Below are positions 45,562-55,658 of a stretch of 64,000 nt of DNA, one piece after another (position 1 is the stretch's first letter; each line of letters begins with the position of its first letter). This DNA is from Vibrio natriegens NBRC 15636 = ATCC 14048 = DSM 759. GTDB lineage: Bacteria > Pseudomonadota > Gammaproteobacteria > Enterobacterales > Vibrionaceae. Below the pieces are notes generated by a model. The model did no database searches, was not told the DNA's origin, and was given only the letters and a program-made list of their open reading frames with translations. The stretch spans positions 1,922,001 through 1,986,000 of the forward strand of contig NZ_CP141822.1 of assembly GCF_035621455.1 (NCBI RefSeq), given 5' to 3'. The translations under genes and the position numbers were made by a program.

Positions 45562-45567
45562 GTATTT

Positions 45568-45643
45568 TGGAGCGACACACGAGGTTCGAACTCGTGACCT
45601 CAACCTTGGCAAGGTTGCGCTCTACCAACTGAGCTAGTGTCGC
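45568..45643 (-). tRNA. tRNA-Gly (GCC), copy 2
   Basis: A 76-base cloverleaf with CCA encoded. The anticodon stem is CAACC / GGTTG and the loop TTGCCAA gives GCC. It is identical to the tRNA-Gly at 45816-45891. It is last in the tRNA operon. Confidence 0.96.
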
Positions 45644-45649
45644 ATGAGA

Positions 45650-45736
45650 TGGTGCCCCGGGCCGGACTTGAACCGGCACAGCGCGAACGCCGAGGGATTT
45701 TAAATCCCTTGTGTCTACCAATTCCACCACCAGGGC
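45650..45736 (-). tRNA. tRNA-Leu (TAA)
   Basis: An 87-base class II tRNA with the long variable arm (CGGCGTTCGCGCTG) and CCA encoded. The loop TTTAAAA between AGGGA and TCCCT gives anticodon TAA. Confidence 0.96.
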
Positions 45737-45815
45737 ACACAAATATACTTTGTGATGCCTTTACAGAAAAGTAAAACACCATCTGATACCGCTTAACGCC
45801 ATATCTTTAAATTTT

Positions 45816-45891
45816 TGGAGCGACACACGAGGTTCGAACTCGTGACCTCAACCTTGGCAAGGTTGCGCTCTACCAACTGAGCTAGTGTCGC
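45816..45891 (-). tRNA. tRNA-Gly (GCC), copy 1
   Basis: Same 76-base sequence as the downstream copy, with encoded CCA and anticodon GCC. The duplication suggests local gene copying with selection for dosage. Confidence 0.96.
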
Positions 45892-45928
45892 ATTTATTCT
45901 CGAAAGCCATTTGCTCTCAAAAGAATAA

Positions 45929-46002
45929 TGGAGGCGCCTCCCGGAGTCGAACCGAGGTCCACGGATTTGCAATCCGCTGCATAGCCACTCTGCCAAGGCG
46001 CC
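45929..46002 (-). tRNA. tRNA-Cys (GCA)
   Basis: A 74-base tRNA with encoded CCA; acceptor GGCGCCT / AGGCGCC, anticodon loop TTGCAAA giving GCA. It is first in the operon. The order tRNA-Cys, Gly, Leu, Gly extends the glyW-cysT-leuZ set beside pgsA and uvrC in E. coli. Confidence 0.96.
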
Positions 46003-46069
46003 TCATTGCAAGAAAAGATAACCTTTTCTAACCACCCTTTTGAGCTGTGCTCTCTTGGGTACGGGATGC

Positions 46070-46097
46070 ATTCTACGGATTCGAGCGATCGAGTCAA
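46070..46097 (-). promoter_or_regulatory. tRNA operon promoter
   Basis: On the minus strand TTGACT (46092-46097), a 16-base spacer and TAGAAT (46070-46075), followed by the GC-rich discriminator GCATCCCG typical of stringently controlled stable-RNA promoters. The predicted start lies about 60 bases upstream of tRNA-Cys. Confidence 0.8.
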
Positions 46098-46361
46098 CAC
46101 TATTTTTATTTTTTTAAATCGTTTGACTAGAATTTGTGCGAAAGGCGGTAGATTGCTTAGTTTTAATACAAAAACTTGCTCAAATACACTTGTTTATCGT
46201 GAAACTTTGGCTACTCCCCTACCAGAGATACCAGAGAATCAGCTCACATCAACCGTTCATAATCAGGTTATTCGTTGTATCGGATAAGCAACACTAAGAA
46301 AAACAGGATCTAAATCACATTTATTTTTTGTACGCCAATAGCTATTAATTTCTAACGGGCA

Positions 46362-46390
46362 CAAAAAAGCAGGCATTGGGTGCCTGCTCA
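46362..46390 (-). terminator. terminator of pgsA
   Basis: Eight-base perfect stem AGCAGGCA / TGCCTGCT, loop TTGGG, T run on the minus strand, just past the pgsA stop. Confidence 0.88.
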
Positions 46391-46406
46391 GTATAAATAC
46401 TTTTTA

Positions 46407-46964
46407 TTAATGATGCTTCTCATCGAGCAAATCGTCTTTTGCTGCTGCGAGATATTGGATCATAGACCAATACGTCAGGACGGTAGCGATGTAAAGCGCC
46501 GCAAAGCCAACCCAAACCATCCATTCATCATAACGCCAAATCAACACCCACAACGCAAACATCTGTGCGAGAGTTTTAACTTTACCGACCCAAGAAACCG
46601 CGACACTGGCGCGTTTACCAATTTCAGCCATCCACTCTCGTAGGGCAGAAATAATGATCTCACGAGCAATCATGGTAACAGCGGGAATTGTCACCCATAT
46701 GGTGTGGTAGTGTTCTGTAATCAAAATCAACGCTGTCGCAACCAGCACTTTATCAGCTACCGGATCGATAAACGCGCCAAAACGAGATGTTTGGCCAAGT
46801 TTACGAGCCAACATACCATCTAGCCAATCGGTAAAGCCTGCTACCCAAAACACCATTGCCGAAGCAAAAGGCGCCCATGAATAAGGCAGATAAAAAACAA
46901 CCACAAAAACTGGAATTAAGAACAGTCTAAGAAGAGACAGAATGTTCGGGATATTCAATCGCAT
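46407..46964 (-). CDS. pgsA: CDP-diacylglycerol-glycerol-3-phosphate phosphatidyltransferase
   Basis: A 185-residue inner-membrane enzyme with about five helices. The CDP-alcohol phosphotransferase motif D-x2-DG-x2-AR-x8-G-x3-D-x3-D is complete as [20 protein letters not shown] followed by IDPVADK. It makes phosphatidylglycerol phosphate. The order uvrY-uvrC-pgsA is the enterobacterial one. It is last in the unit. Confidence 0.95.
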   Translation of the reverse strand: MRLNIPNILSLLRLFLIPVFVVVFYLPYSWAPFASAMVFWVAGFTDWLDGMLARKLGQTSRFGAFIDPVADKVLVATALILITEHYHTIWVTIPAVTMIAREIIISALREWMAEIGKRASVAVSWVGKVKTLAQMFALWVLIWRYDEWMVWVGFAALYIATVLTYWSMIQYLAAAKDDLLDEKHH

Positions 46965-47010
46965 TTTATTATTCTCTTACACATTGCGTGCTAATGTTGC
47001 GGGATTTTCC

Positions 47011-48843
47011 TTATTGTTTCAATGCTTGGAAAATAATTTCTGCTAAAGAGTGACTAATCCCCGGTACTTTGGCGATTTCTTCGACACTTGCACGTTTAAG
47101 TTCCTGTAATCCGCCCATGTATTTCAGCAAAGCCTGGCGTCGCTTCGGTCCAACACCTTCAATCCCTTCTAGCGCACTCGTACGTCGTGTTTTGCCACGT
47201 TTAGCCCGATGTCCTGCAATCGCATGATTATGGCTTTCGTCTCGAATATGCTGAATAAGGTGAAGCGCCGGGGCGTCACTTGGCAGATTAAACTCATGGC
47301 CATCTACCGTGATTAACGTTTCCAGCCCGGGCTTACGCGTTACCCCTTTCGCAATACCGATCAAAATTGGTCGTTTTGGCCAATCTCCCCAGTGTTGTGA
47401 AATGATTTCATGGGCACGGTTTAGCTGACCTTTACCACCATCGATGAAAATGATGTCTGGGATCTTCTCCACATCCAGTTGCTTTGAATATCGGCGATCC
47501 AATACCTGCCCCATCGCGGCATAATCATCACCACCAGTAATACCCGTAATGTTGTAACGGCGATATTCTTGTTTAACCGGACCTTCATTATTGAAAACCA
47601 CACACGACGCAATTGTGCTCTCTCCCATCGTATGAGAGATATCAAAACATTCCATGAGCGTTATCGACTCCATATCCAGCACTTCACGTAGGGCGTGAAA
47701 GCGCTGATTGATGGTCATCTTATGATTAATTTTAGTGGTAATTGCCGTTAGTGCATTGGTATTCGACAGTTTGAGGTAGCGCCCTCTGACACCAGTGGGT
47801 GATGTATGAAAGCGAACCTTACGTCCTGCAACTTCGGAGAGTGCTTTTTGAATCGGCTCAATATCCTCTGCCAGCTCCTGATTGAGAATAATCCGGGCGG
47901 GAATAGTACGCGCTTCGTTGTGACTCAAATAATACTGAGTTAAGAAGCTATCAAACACTTCTTGCTGACTGGTATTTTGCGGAATTTTAGGGAAGTGACT
48001 TCGACTACCCAAAACCTTCCCCTGACGAATCATCAGAATATGGATACACGCAATTCCGCTTTCCTGTGCAAAGCCAAGTACATCCATATCGTCCATACTG
48101 TCTTCGGAAACGTACTGTTGTTCCTGAACACGGCGGATTGCCTGAATCTGATCACGAAACTTTGCCGCATCTTCAAAGCGTAGCTGCTGGCTAGCATGCT
48201 CCATTTTCTCAATTAGCATCTTAAGTACTTGCTGGTCTTTGCCTTGCAAGAATAGGCGAACAAAACCCACCAGCTCCGCATATTCGTCGTCTGAAATGAT
48301 TGAGCTGACACACGGTCCTGCGCAACGCCCAATTTGAAACATCAGACATGGACGAGTACGGTTCGAATAGACTGTATCTTCGCACTGGCGAACGGGAAAT
48401 ATCTTTTGCAGTAGATGTAACGTTTCGCGCACTGCACCGGAATCCGGATACGGGCCAAAGTACTCGCCTTTGCGCTTTTTAGCACCTCGATGCATCGATA
48501 AGCGCGGATGTTTATGTCCGCTGATAAAGATGTAAGGGTAGGATTTATCATCACGCAACAGTACGTTGTATTTCGGTAAATACTGCTTAATGTAATTGTG
48601 TTCAAGGATCAGCGCTTCGGTCTCGGTATGAGTGACCGTAACGTCGATTTTGGCAATATTGCGAACGAGTGCGCGTGTCTTTTCACTGTCGACTTTTTTA
48701 CGAAAGTAACTCGAAAGGCGCTTTTGGAGGTCTTTGGCTTTTCCGACGTAAATAACAACAGCCTCGGCGTTGTACATTCTGTACACGCCGGGCTGATGAG
48801 TTACTGTCTTGAGAAAGGAAGCCGAATCAAAAGGAGGATTCAC
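47011..48843 (-). CDS. uvrC: excinuclease ABC subunit C
   Basis: A 610-residue repair nuclease. Domains: GIY-YIG nuclease (about 12-95, [19 protein letters not shown]), a Cys-rich segment, UVR UvrB-binding motif (about 205-235), an RNase H-like 5'-incision domain with the DxD-type core ([19 protein letters not shown]) and a C-terminal helix-hairpin-helix pair. It starts at GTG one base past the uvrY stop, so translation is coupled. Confidence 0.96.
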   Translation of the reverse strand: MNPPFDSASFLKTVTHQPGVYRMYNAEAVVIYVGKAKDLQKRLSSYFRKKVDSEKTRALVRNIAKIDVTVTHTETEALILEHNYIKQYLPKYNVLLRDDKSYPYIFISGHKHPRLSMHRGAKKRKGEYFGPYPDSGAVRETLHLLQKIFPVRQCEDTVYSNRTRPCLMFQIGRCAGPCVSSIISDDEYAELVGFVRLFLQGKDQQVLKMLIEKMEHASQQLRFEDAAKFRDQIQAIRRVQEQQYVSEDSMDDMDVLGFAQESGIACIHILMIRQGKVLGSRSHFPKIPQNTSQQEVFDSFLTQYYLSHNEARTIPARIILNQELAEDIEPIQKALSEVAGRKVRFHTSPTGVRGRYLKLSNTNALTAITTKINHKMTINQRFHALREVLDMESITLMECFDISHTMGESTIASCVVFNNEGPVKQEYRRYNITGITGGDDYAAMGQVLDRRYSKQLDVEKIPDIIFIDGGKGQLNRAHEIISQHWGDWPKRPILIGIAKGVTRKPGLETLITVDGHEFNLPSDAPALHLIQHIRDESHNHAIAGHRAKRGKTRRTSALEGIEGVGPKRRQALLKYMGGLQELKRASVEEIAKVPGISHSLAEIIFQALKQ

Positions 48844-48844
48844 A

Positions 48845-49489
48845 CTAAAGCGTCTCAGTGTCCAGCATTCCGTGACGAATCGCTAAGTGTGTTAACTCAA
48901 CGTCGCCATTAATGTCCAATTTGCTAAACAGTCTATAGCGGTAACTGTTAACTGTTTTTGGACTCAAGTTAAGTTGTTCAGAAATATCCGTGACTTTCTG
49001 ACCCTTGGTAATCATCAACATGATTTGCAATTCACGTTCAGATAAATCTTTAAAAGGGTTTTCAGAGGCAGGTGAGAATTGACTCAATGCCATCTGCTGC
49101 GCAATCTCTGGTGAGATGTAACGCTGCCCACTATTTACCACACGAATCGCGTTAACCATCTCGTCTGGGCCTGCACCTTTGGTTAAATAACCAGAAGCAC
49201 CCGCCTGCATTACTTTGGTTGGAAACGGATTTTCTGTATGAACGGTAAGTACGATGATTTTTACATCAGGATTCACGCGAAGAATCTTTTTAGTCGCTTC
49301 TAAGCCACCGATTCCTGGCATGTTCATGTCCATTAAAACGACGTCAGCATGATTACTGCGACACCATTTTACTGCCTCTTCACCGCTGTCAGCTTCTCCT
49401 GCTACGTTCATTCCACGGACGTCTTCAATAATACGTCGTATCCCTGTGCGAACCAGCTCGTGATCATCTACAAGGAAAACATTTATCAA
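48845..49489 (-). CDS. varA: response regulator UvrY/VarA (GacA family)
   Basis: A 214-residue NarL-type regulator. The receiver has Asp in [13 protein letters not shown] and Lys in [10 protein letters not shown]; the C-terminal LuxR HTH is [16 protein letters not shown]... [14 protein letters not shown]. In vibrios this is VarA, which activates Csr small RNAs after phosphorylation by VarS. Position upstream of uvrC is diagnostic. I assign VarA by synteny and family. Confidence 0.92.
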   Translation of the reverse strand: MINVFLVDDHELVRTGIRRIIEDVRGMNVAGEADSGEEAVKWCRSNHADVVLMDMNMPGIGGLEATKKILRVNPDVKIIVLTVHTENPFPTKVMQAGASGYLTKGAGPDEMVNAIRVVNSGQRYISPEIAQQMALSQFSPASENPFKDLSERELQIMLMITKGQKVTDISEQLNLSPKTVNSYRYRLFSKLDINGDVELTHLAIRHGMLDTETL

Positions 49490-50002
49490 ACTTGTATCTC
49501 CACACTTTCTATTGGTTCTGCACCCACATGATGTTCTATGTGGATATCAGTATGACGCCTAATACTAACGTATTTGACGAAAAATTGCTTTCTATGAATA
49601 TGTGCTCAAACGCAAACTTTAGCAAGAACTTATTCATAAACCACTCTGTTATTTCAGAGCGTACTGCGCAGAACCGAAATATAATTGAAGATAATTAACA
49701 ACATTAATCGTAATAAATCAAGCAACTAGATTTTATATTGCCCAACGCAACTCAATATCAGGGCCAAATGGTCAATCTATAAACGAGATACCATGCTCTC
49801 AGGTCAGATCCCAAGTGCCATCATGCAGGAATGCCATCGTTTGAATTCACCGCTATTCTTAGCAACAGAACATTTTTAGCATACAGACTTGATGCCTGAA
49901 CTGATTCGGCGACAAAACCAGCAACGGCCACCACTACGCGTTTCCTTCTTATCTCTTAGTGCTAGAATATCCGGCTTAAATTATCGATAAGGTTTTTCTC
50001 AC
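49490..50002. other. intergenic region between varA and polB
   Basis: 513 bases between divergent genes. A 68-codon ORF in the first part has no ribosome site or family and is probably chance. I looked for a LexA box (CTG-N10-CAG) before polB and saw none. Confidence 0.45.
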
Positions 50003-52366
50003 TTGAACATCCAGCAAGGCTTCCTACTCACTCGTCAGGCGCGAGATATCCAAGGTCAGACTCAGATAGAGCTATGGGTATCAACCGAAGCTGGACCAAC
50101 TCAGTTGCTGATTCATGGCGAAAAACCAGTGTTCTTTATTGCTCAATCAGACCTAGAGCAAGCCAGAGAGCTCGCCCAATCAAACAAAATTCACGTCGAA
50201 TTTCGTTTGTTAGAGATTAAAACGTTCGAGCTTACCCCTCTTGTGGCTTGTTATACACGACTTACCCGAGACGCCATGTCGTTACAAGGTCACTTTTCAC
50301 ATCACGACATTATCACGTACGAAGGCGACATTCGGCTTGCTGATCGCTATTTGATGGAGCGCTTCATCAGAGGTGGTATCGAATTTACAGGTAACCAGCA
50401 AACTTACAACGGATACCAACGCATTCAACATGCAAAATGCCGTTCTGGCGACTATGAGCCGAAGCTGCAAGTTGTCTCTTTAGATATCGAGTGTTCGGAA
50501 AAAGGCATTCTCTACTCTATTGGTCTGGACAGTCCAATGGACTCGCGCGTCATTATGATAGGCGATCCTGAACCTGCAGATACCCCTATCGAGTGGGTAC
50601 AAAACGAGAAAGCCTTACTGGATGCTTTAGTCGCTTGGTTTAAGCAGTTTGACCCTGATGTGGTGGTCGGCTGGAACGTGATTGACTTCGATTTCCGCCT
50701 ACTGCACAAAAGAGCGGAATGGCACAACATGAAGCTCAAGTTAGGCAGAGCGGATCAAGCGAGTTTCTTCCGCAGTTCCTCACAAAGCCAACAGGGGTTC
50801 ATTTCTATTCCCGGCCGCGTGGTGATGGACGGTATCGACACGCTAAAAACCGCGACATACCACTTTCGCTCTTGGTCTCTGGAATCCGTTTCTCAGGAAT
50901 TACTCGGTGAAGGTAAAGAGATTCACAACGTGCATGATCGAATGGATGAGATCAATCGCATGTATCGTTCAGATAAGCCTTCGTTAGCGAAGTATAATCT
51001 TCAGGATTGTGTGTTGGTAAATAAGATTTTCGATCACACTCACCTGCTCGCTTTCGCGATTGAACGATCACGATTAACAGGCGTAGAGCTGGATCGAGTC
51101 GGTGGCTCGGTCGCTGCATTTACTAATCTCTATCTGCCGCAAATTCACCGCGCGGGTTATGTAGCGCCAAATTTACACCCAGAAAACTGGATAGCCAGCC
51201 CTGGCGGGTACGTAATGGATTCAATTCCGAACCTTTACGACTCCGTTTTAGTGCTGGATTTTAAAAGCCTGTACCCGTCCATCATTCGTTCCTTCTTGAT
51301 AGATCCGATGGGACTTGTTGAAGGGCTACAACTAGAGATCGGTAAACAAGACAATCAAGCGGTACCCGGATTTCGTGGTGGCCAATTCCATCGCACAAAA
51401 CACTTTTTGCCCGAGATGATTGAAAAGCTCTGGGCAGCACGTGACGTTGCCAAAAAGAACAACGAAAAAGCCTTTTCTCAGGCAATTAAGATCATCATGA
51501 ACTCGTTTTATGGCGTATTAGGCTCCTCCGGTTGCCGATTTTTTGATACCCGACTGGCATCCAGTATCACCATTCGCGGACACGAGATCATGAAGCAGAC
51601 CAAAGTGCTGATCGAAGAACAAGGTTATCAGGTCATTTACGGGGACACGGACTCCACCTTTGTGTCGTTAAACCGCACCTACAGTCAGACAGAGGCCGAT
51701 AAAGTCGGAAATCAATTAGTCGACCACATTAACAACTGGTGGCAGGAGCATCTTCGTTCAGAATACAACCTCACTTCAATGCTAGAAATCGAATACGAGA
51801 CCCACTATCGTAAATTTTTGATGCCTACCATCCGCGGGGCGGAAACTGGCTCGAAGAAGCGATACGCAGGATTAATTGGTGAAGGTGCAAACGAGCGGAT
51901 TATTTTCAAAGGACTAGAAAGCGCACGCACAGACTGGACACCGCTGGCGCAAAGATTCCAAAACACACTTTATGGCATGATCTTCCATGGTGAAGATCCA
52001 AGTGACTATGTGCGCGAAGTGGTTGAGAAAACCAATAACGGCGAATTCGATGACCAATTGATTTATCAGAAGCGACTGCGCCGTAAACTGCACGAATACC
52101 AAAAGAACATTCCGCCCCAAGTGCGTGCCGCTCGAATGGCAGACGAAATCAATGCCAAGCTTGGTCGACCATTACAGTACCAAAACCGAGGTCGAATTGA
52201 GTATGTGATTACCGTTAATGGGCCAGAGCCACATGAATACCGCAGTAGCTTAATTGACTACCAACACTATATCGATAAGCAGTTGAAGCCCGTCGCTGAT
52301 GCCATTTTACCTTTTATCGGAACCGACTTTGAAACCTTGTCGGCGCCACAGATGGGCTTGTTTTAA
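50003..52366 (+). CDS. polB: DNA polymerase II
   Basis: A 787-residue family B polymerase for replication restart and lesion bypass. The proofreading domain has DIECSE, NVIDFDFRLL and YNLQDCVLV; the polymerase domain has DFKSLYPSIIRS, KIIMNSFYGVLGSSGC and YGDTDSTFV. The start is TTG at 50003 with AAGG upstream; the following MNIQQGFLLTRQARD aligns with the E. coli N-terminus, so TTG is credible. E. coli PolB is SOS-induced, but no LexA box is evident here. Confidence 0.95.
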   Translation: MNIQQGFLLTRQARDIQGQTQIELWVSTEAGPTQLLIHGEKPVFFIAQSDLEQARELAQSNKIHVEFRLLEIKTFELTPLVACYTRLTRDAMSLQGHFSHHDIITYEGDIRLADRYLMERFIRGGIEFTGNQQTYNGYQRIQHAKCRSGDYEPKLQVVSLDIECSEKGILYSIGLDSPMDSRVIMIGDPEPADTPIEWVQNEKALLDALVAWFKQFDPDVVVGWNVIDFDFRLLHKRAEWHNMKLKLGRADQASFFRSSSQSQQGFISIPGRVVMDGIDTLKTATYHFRSWSLESVSQELLGEGKEIHNVHDRMDEINRMYRSDKPSLAKYNLQDCVLVNKIFDHTHLLAFAIERSRLTGVELDRVGGSVAAFTNLYLPQIHRAGYVAPNLHPENWIASPGGYVMDSIPNLYDSVLVLDFKSLYPSIIRSFLIDPMGLVEGLQLEIGKQDNQAVPGFRGGQFHRTKHFLPEMIEKLWAARDVAKKNNEKAFSQAIKIIMNSFYGVLGSSGCRFFDTRLASSITIRGHEIMKQTKVLIEEQGYQVIYGDTDSTFVSLNRTYSQTEADKVGNQLVDHINNWWQEHLRSEYNLTSMLEIEYETHYRKFLMPTIRGAETGSKKRYAGLIGEGANERIIFKGLESARTDWTPLAQRFQNTLYGMIFHGEDPSDYVREVVEKTNNGEFDDQLIYQKRLRRKLHEYQKNIPPQVRAARMADEINAKLGRPLQYQNRGRIEYVITVNGPEPHEYRSSLIDYQHYIDKQLKPVADAILPFIGTDFETLSAPQMGLF

Positions 52367-52379
52367 CAACCGGCTTTAG

Positions 52380-53147
52380 CTAACCGATGCGAAACTCTGT
52401 TTTTTGATACTGCTTGACTAGCCAGCTGCCAAAGCTATCTAAAAGCCCTATCACCGAGCGTTTTGGAATAGCCCGTCCCGCAAGCAATATACCCAGACGT
52501 TCGATCTCCAATTGCATTTCTGGATGGTAGGTCAAAAATACCTGACCACATTCCACAGGGTCGTCAAACCAGCGTTTATCGCGGTACATAATCAGAGAAT
52601 ACGACGCCCGCAACAACTTTTTGGCTATTACCGTCTGAGCTTGAGTTTGCTCTTCGACACTTTTTGCCTGTGCTATTTTCGCACGATACACGGAGAGCCA
52701 CTCTTCCACATCCATGTTCCAATGTTTAGCAATCTCCCAGCTTGGAACATAATCGCCAAAGCAGTCCGCTAAATCATCACCATAAATACAGACACAGCAA
52801 TGTTTAAGCATAAAGCCCCAGGTGAATATACTGTCGAGATTCGCAACATCACTAACCAGCGCGGTTCGGACTGAAACACCGTTTACTTGCGGGTAGCCTT
52901 GCTGTGCTCGCCACTTGATCGTGTTCAATAACGTGGCTCGGTTAGACTCAAATGCCGCTTTAGTTACAACCACTAAATCGAGGTTCGACTTACCTGCCAC
53001 CGCTGTTTTACGCGCAACACTGCCATAGACATACACACTATGTAAGTTTTGCCCTAGCCCACTTGTAAGGCACGTAAGAACTTCTCTGATCAGAGGTTCG
53101 AATTCGGTTTGAAAAGGTTGTTTTGAGTCGATAACAGGAAGAGACAT
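52380..53147 (-). CDS. nucleotidyltransferase-domain protein with substituted catalytic Asp
   Basis: A 255-residue protein with a Pol-beta-type nucleotidyltransferase core at about 35-75 (YVYGSVARKTAVAG) and a helical C-terminal region similar in layout to aminoglycoside adenylyltransferases. The usual S-D-x-D metal motif reads SNLDLVVV, with Asn at the first Asp position. This could mean lost catalysis or a pseudoenzyme. No antibiotic or signalling partner is nearby. It is convergent with polB, 14 bases apart. Function unknown. Confidence 0.7.
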   Translation of the reverse strand: MSLPVIDSKQPFQTEFEPLIREVLTCLTSGLGQNLHSVYVYGSVARKTAVAGKSNLDLVVVTKAAFESNRATLLNTIKWRAQQGYPQVNGVSVRTALVSDVANLDSIFTWGFMLKHCCVCIYGDDLADCFGDYVPSWEIAKHWNMDVEEWLSVYRAKIAQAKSVEEQTQAQTVIAKKLLRASYSLIMYRDKRWFDDPVECGQVFLTYHPEMQLEIERLGILLAGRAIPKRSVIGLLDSFGSWLVKQYQKTEFRIG

Positions 53148-53339
53148 TGAAAGTAACGCGATCTAAAGCTTAAGATTCAAGAACATTATGATCTACCAGC
53201 ACTGAATTTGGATCAAGCTTAATAACGCGTTTATTCATGAGAGATGAAGCCAATCTCAGCGATGAATTTTGATGCCAGCAAGACAACTTAACGCTATAAT
53301 CATCAAGTTTTGCGTAATAAGTATCAATAGGAAAATACA

Positions 53340-53906
53340 ATGCCAAAGGCAAGTGAAATCAAGAAAGGCTTCGCAATCGAGTCTAATGGTAAAACTCTTC
53401 TAGTTAAAGACATCGAAGTGACGACTCCAGGCGGTCGTGGCGGCGCGAAAATCTACAAGATGCGTTGTACTGATCTAACAACAGGTGCACGTGTAGACGA
53501 GCGTTACAAGTCTGATGATGTTGTTGAAACAGTAGAAATGAACAAGCGTGCCGTTGTGTACTCATACGCAGATGGCGATGAACACATCTTCATGGATAAC
53601 GAAGACTACTCACAATACACATTTAAAGAAAGTGACGTAGCTGATGAGATGCTATTCATTAACGAAGACACACAAGGTATTCACGTTATCTTGGTAGACG
53701 GTTCAGCGGTTGGCCTTGAACTGCCATCTTCTGTTGAGCTAGTAATCGAAGAAACTGACCCTTCAATCAAAGGTGCGTCAGCTTCTGCACGTACTAAACC
53801 TGCCCGCTTTGCTTCTGGTCTTACTGTTCAAGTTCCAGAGTACATCGCAACGGGTGACCGAGTGGTGATTAACACTGCAGAACGCAAATACATGAGCCGA
53901 GCATAA
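53340..53906 (+). CDS. efpL: elongation factor P-like protein EfpL
   Basis: A 188-residue EF-P paralogue (formerly YeiP) with the three beta-barrel layout and the end GASASARTKPA...RKYMSRA. The loop tip that is modified Lys in EF-P is Arg33 here (TPGGRGGAK), the EfpL hallmark, so it acts without the lysyl modification. It relieves ribosome stalling at proline stretches and some other motifs. AGGAA precedes the ATG, and TATAAT at 53295-53300 is a probable -10. It precedes yciU by two bases. Confidence 0.93.
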   Translation: MPKASEIKKGFAIESNGKTLLVKDIEVTTPGGRGGAKIYKMRCTDLTTGARVDERYKSDDVVETVEMNKRAVVYSYADGDEHIFMDNEDYSQYTFKESDVADEMLFINEDTQGIHVILVDGSAVGLELPSSVELVIEETDPSIKGASASARTKPARFASGLTVQVPEYIATGDRVVINTAERKYMSRA

Positions 53907-53908
53907 GC

Positions 53909-54229
53909 ATGTCTGATTTGATTTCTTACGACGACGTTATCGACGCTGCGTACGACATTTTTCTTGAAATGGCTCCAGATAACCTTGAGCCAGCTGATGT
54001 CATTCTGTTTACTGCACAGTTTGAAGATCGTGGTGCCGCAGAACTTGTCGAAACTGGTGAAGACTGGGTTGAACATGTAGGCTTCGAGATCGACAAAGAA
54101 GTGTATGCAGAAGTGCGTATCGGCCTGGTGAACGAGGAAAATGACGTACTTGATGACGTATTTGCTCGTATGCTAATCAGCCGAGACCCAGACCACAAGT
54201 TCTGTCATATGCTTTGGAAGCGCGACTAA
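53909..54229 (+). CDS. yciU: dsDNA-mimic protein, DUF440 / HI1450 family (YciU)
   Basis: A 106-residue acidic protein whose residues MSDLISYDDVIDAAYDIFLEMAPDNLEPADVILF and the Glu/Asp-rich middle match the HI1450/YciU family. HI1450 has a DNA-like negative surface and binds HU. It begins two bases after efpL, so the two form an operon ending in a strong terminator. Confidence 0.85.
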   Translation: MSDLISYDDVIDAAYDIFLEMAPDNLEPADVILFTAQFEDRGAAELVETGEDWVEHVGFEIDKEVYAEVRIGLVNEENDVLDDVFARMLISRDPDHKFCHMLWKRD

Positions 54230-54249
54230 CGCTTCCCCTATCATGAATA

Positions 54250-54278
54250 AAAACACCAGCTTTATGCTGGTGTTTTTT
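54250..54278 (+). terminator. terminator of efpL-yciU
   Basis: Ten-base perfect stem AAACACCAGC / GCTGGTGTTT with a five-base loop and T run. Confidence 0.9.
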
Positions 54279-54330
54279 TATCTAACTTCTTATCTACCAG
54301 AGAAGCTTCCATCCCTCGATTTTCAGATAA

Positions 54331-54360
54331 GAAAAAGGCTTGCCAATGGGCAAGCCTTTC
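54331..54360 (-). terminator. terminator of rluB
   Basis: Eleven-base perfect stem AAAGGCTTGCC / GGCAAGCCTTT with loop AATG, followed on the minus strand by a T-rich tract, just past the rluB stop. Confidence 0.85.
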
Positions 54361-54377
54361 TGATTTTTTAATAACGC

Positions 54378-55316
54378 TTAACGATGTTTGTTACGTACGC
54401 CTTGCTCACCCGCACTTTTCTTTGTCTTACGACGAGCAGGATTATTGCTGCGGCCTTTCGGCGTATTTACACGTTCTTCGTGGCGCTTAACTGCACGACG
54501 AATTTTTTGGCTACGTGCACGTTCACGCTTACGTGAAGTGTTATCTTTGTTCAGATCAAGCATGGTTTCTTTCTCTGGACGAAGTTCTACTAGCTCACGC
54601 AAGTAGTTTACTTCTTTCAGATCCAGTTCCATCCAACCGCCGCGTGGCAGTTTCTTGTCCAGGAAGATATCACCGTAACGAACACGTTTCAGGCGGCTTA
54701 CCGTACAATCTTGAGATTCCCATAGACGACGGACTTCTCGGTTACGACCTTCGTTGATTACTACATAGAAGGTGTGGTTCATGCCTTCACCACCAGCGTA
54801 AACAACGTCTTCAAAGCGAGCCATACCGTCTTCCAGCTCTACGCCTTTTACTAGATTACGAACTTTTTGTTCAGTTACTTCACCGAACACACGTACTAGA
54901 TATTCACGCTCAACCTGGCGACTTGGGTGCATTAGGCGGTTTGCCAATTCACCATCCGTAGTGAAAAGCAACAGACCTGATGTGTTCGCGTCCAGACGAC
55001 CTACCGAAATCCAACGCGAGCCACGAATCTTTGGCAGGCGATCAAAAACAGTACGGCGACCTTCCGGATCATGACGAGTACACAGTTCACCTTCAGGCTT
55101 GTAGTACGCTAGTACACGACAGATCACTTCTTCTTGTATCTTCGCAGATACAATGTGACCATCGATACGAACCACGCTGTTCTCATCTTCAAGTCTTTCA
55201 CCAAGCTTAGCAACATTACCGTTCACGCTTACGCGACCAGATTTAATTAACGATTCAATCTCACGACGAGAACCGTGACCAGCACGTGCTAATACTTTTT
55301 GTAACTTTTCGCTCAT
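54378..55316 (-). CDS. rluB: 23S rRNA pseudouridine(2605) synthase
   Basis: A 312-residue RNA-modifying enzyme: S4 RNA-binding domain (about 3-60) and RsuA-type synthase domain with the catalytic Asp in [14 protein letters not shown]. The C-terminal 60 residues are very basic ([23 protein letters not shown]) and probably bind rRNA. Its place with yciO, rnm and trp matches E. coli, although a plus-strand RTX-repeat gene is inserted between it and yciO here. Confidence 0.93.
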   Translation of the reverse strand: MSEKLQKVLARAGHGSRREIESLIKSGRVSVNGNVAKLGERLEDENSVVRIDGHIVSAKIQEEVICRVLAYYKPEGELCTRHDPEGRRTVFDRLPKIRGSRWISVGRLDANTSGLLLFTTDGELANRLMHPSRQVEREYLVRVFGEVTEQKVRNLVKGVELEDGMARFEDVVYAGGEGMNHTFYVVINEGRNREVRRLWESQDCTVSRLKRVRYGDIFLDKKLPRGGWMELDLKEVNYLRELVELRPEKETMLDLNKDNTSRKRERARSQKIRRAVKRHEERVNTPKGRSNNPARRKTKKSAGEQGVRNKHR

Positions 55317-55658
55317 TTATCTACCTATGTGTCGTCTTCACAGACGTCTAGACCAGGATTGGTCTGTATTATGCAATTACCCATCTTCACGGGATTTTTT
55401 CAGTCGGCCATTATACGTAACTTTCTGGTTTAATGTAAGAGAAATCCTCTCTATTCTCCGCCTTCTGCTTGTAACCTGATTGAACTCCGATATACCACTT
55501 TTTTCCTACTGGCCATCAATATTCTGGCGAAGAACCGTACTAATTTAGAACTCTCTCGCCCGCTGCGTTCCAACTTCAGCTGATAAAATTATCACGGTTG
55601 TTACAACAACAACTTACTGACTTGCCCGCTAAGATAATCAGATAAAAAGGACAATGAA
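55317..55658. other. intergenic region between rluB and the RTX-repeat gene
   Basis: 342 bases between divergent genes. AGACCA-GGAT-TGGTCT at 55350-55365 is the main palindrome; GTTGTTACAAC near 55597 is another. No clear -35/-10 pair is seen. GGACAATGAA is the region in front of the RTX start. Confidence 0.4.

Noticed and set aside
45509..46100. Minus-strand ORFs over the tRNA cluster
   Set aside because: Translations of tRNA genes (for example LAQLVERNLAKVEVTSSNLV from tRNA-Gly), not proteins.
46006..46287. 93-codon plus-strand ORF over the tRNA promoter
   Set aside because: Covers the -35/-10 of the tRNA operon and lacks a ribosome site.
49492..49698. 68-codon plus-strand ORF upstream of polB
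   Set aside because: No ribosome site, Asn/Met-rich composition and no family; it starts antisense to varA.
49740..50002. LexA box for polB
   Set aside because: Looked for CTG-N10-CAG near the start and found no acceptable match.
55350..55365. Palindrome AGACCA-GGAT-TGGTCT upstream of rluB
   Set aside because: Short, with no linked regulator or promoter; may be chance.
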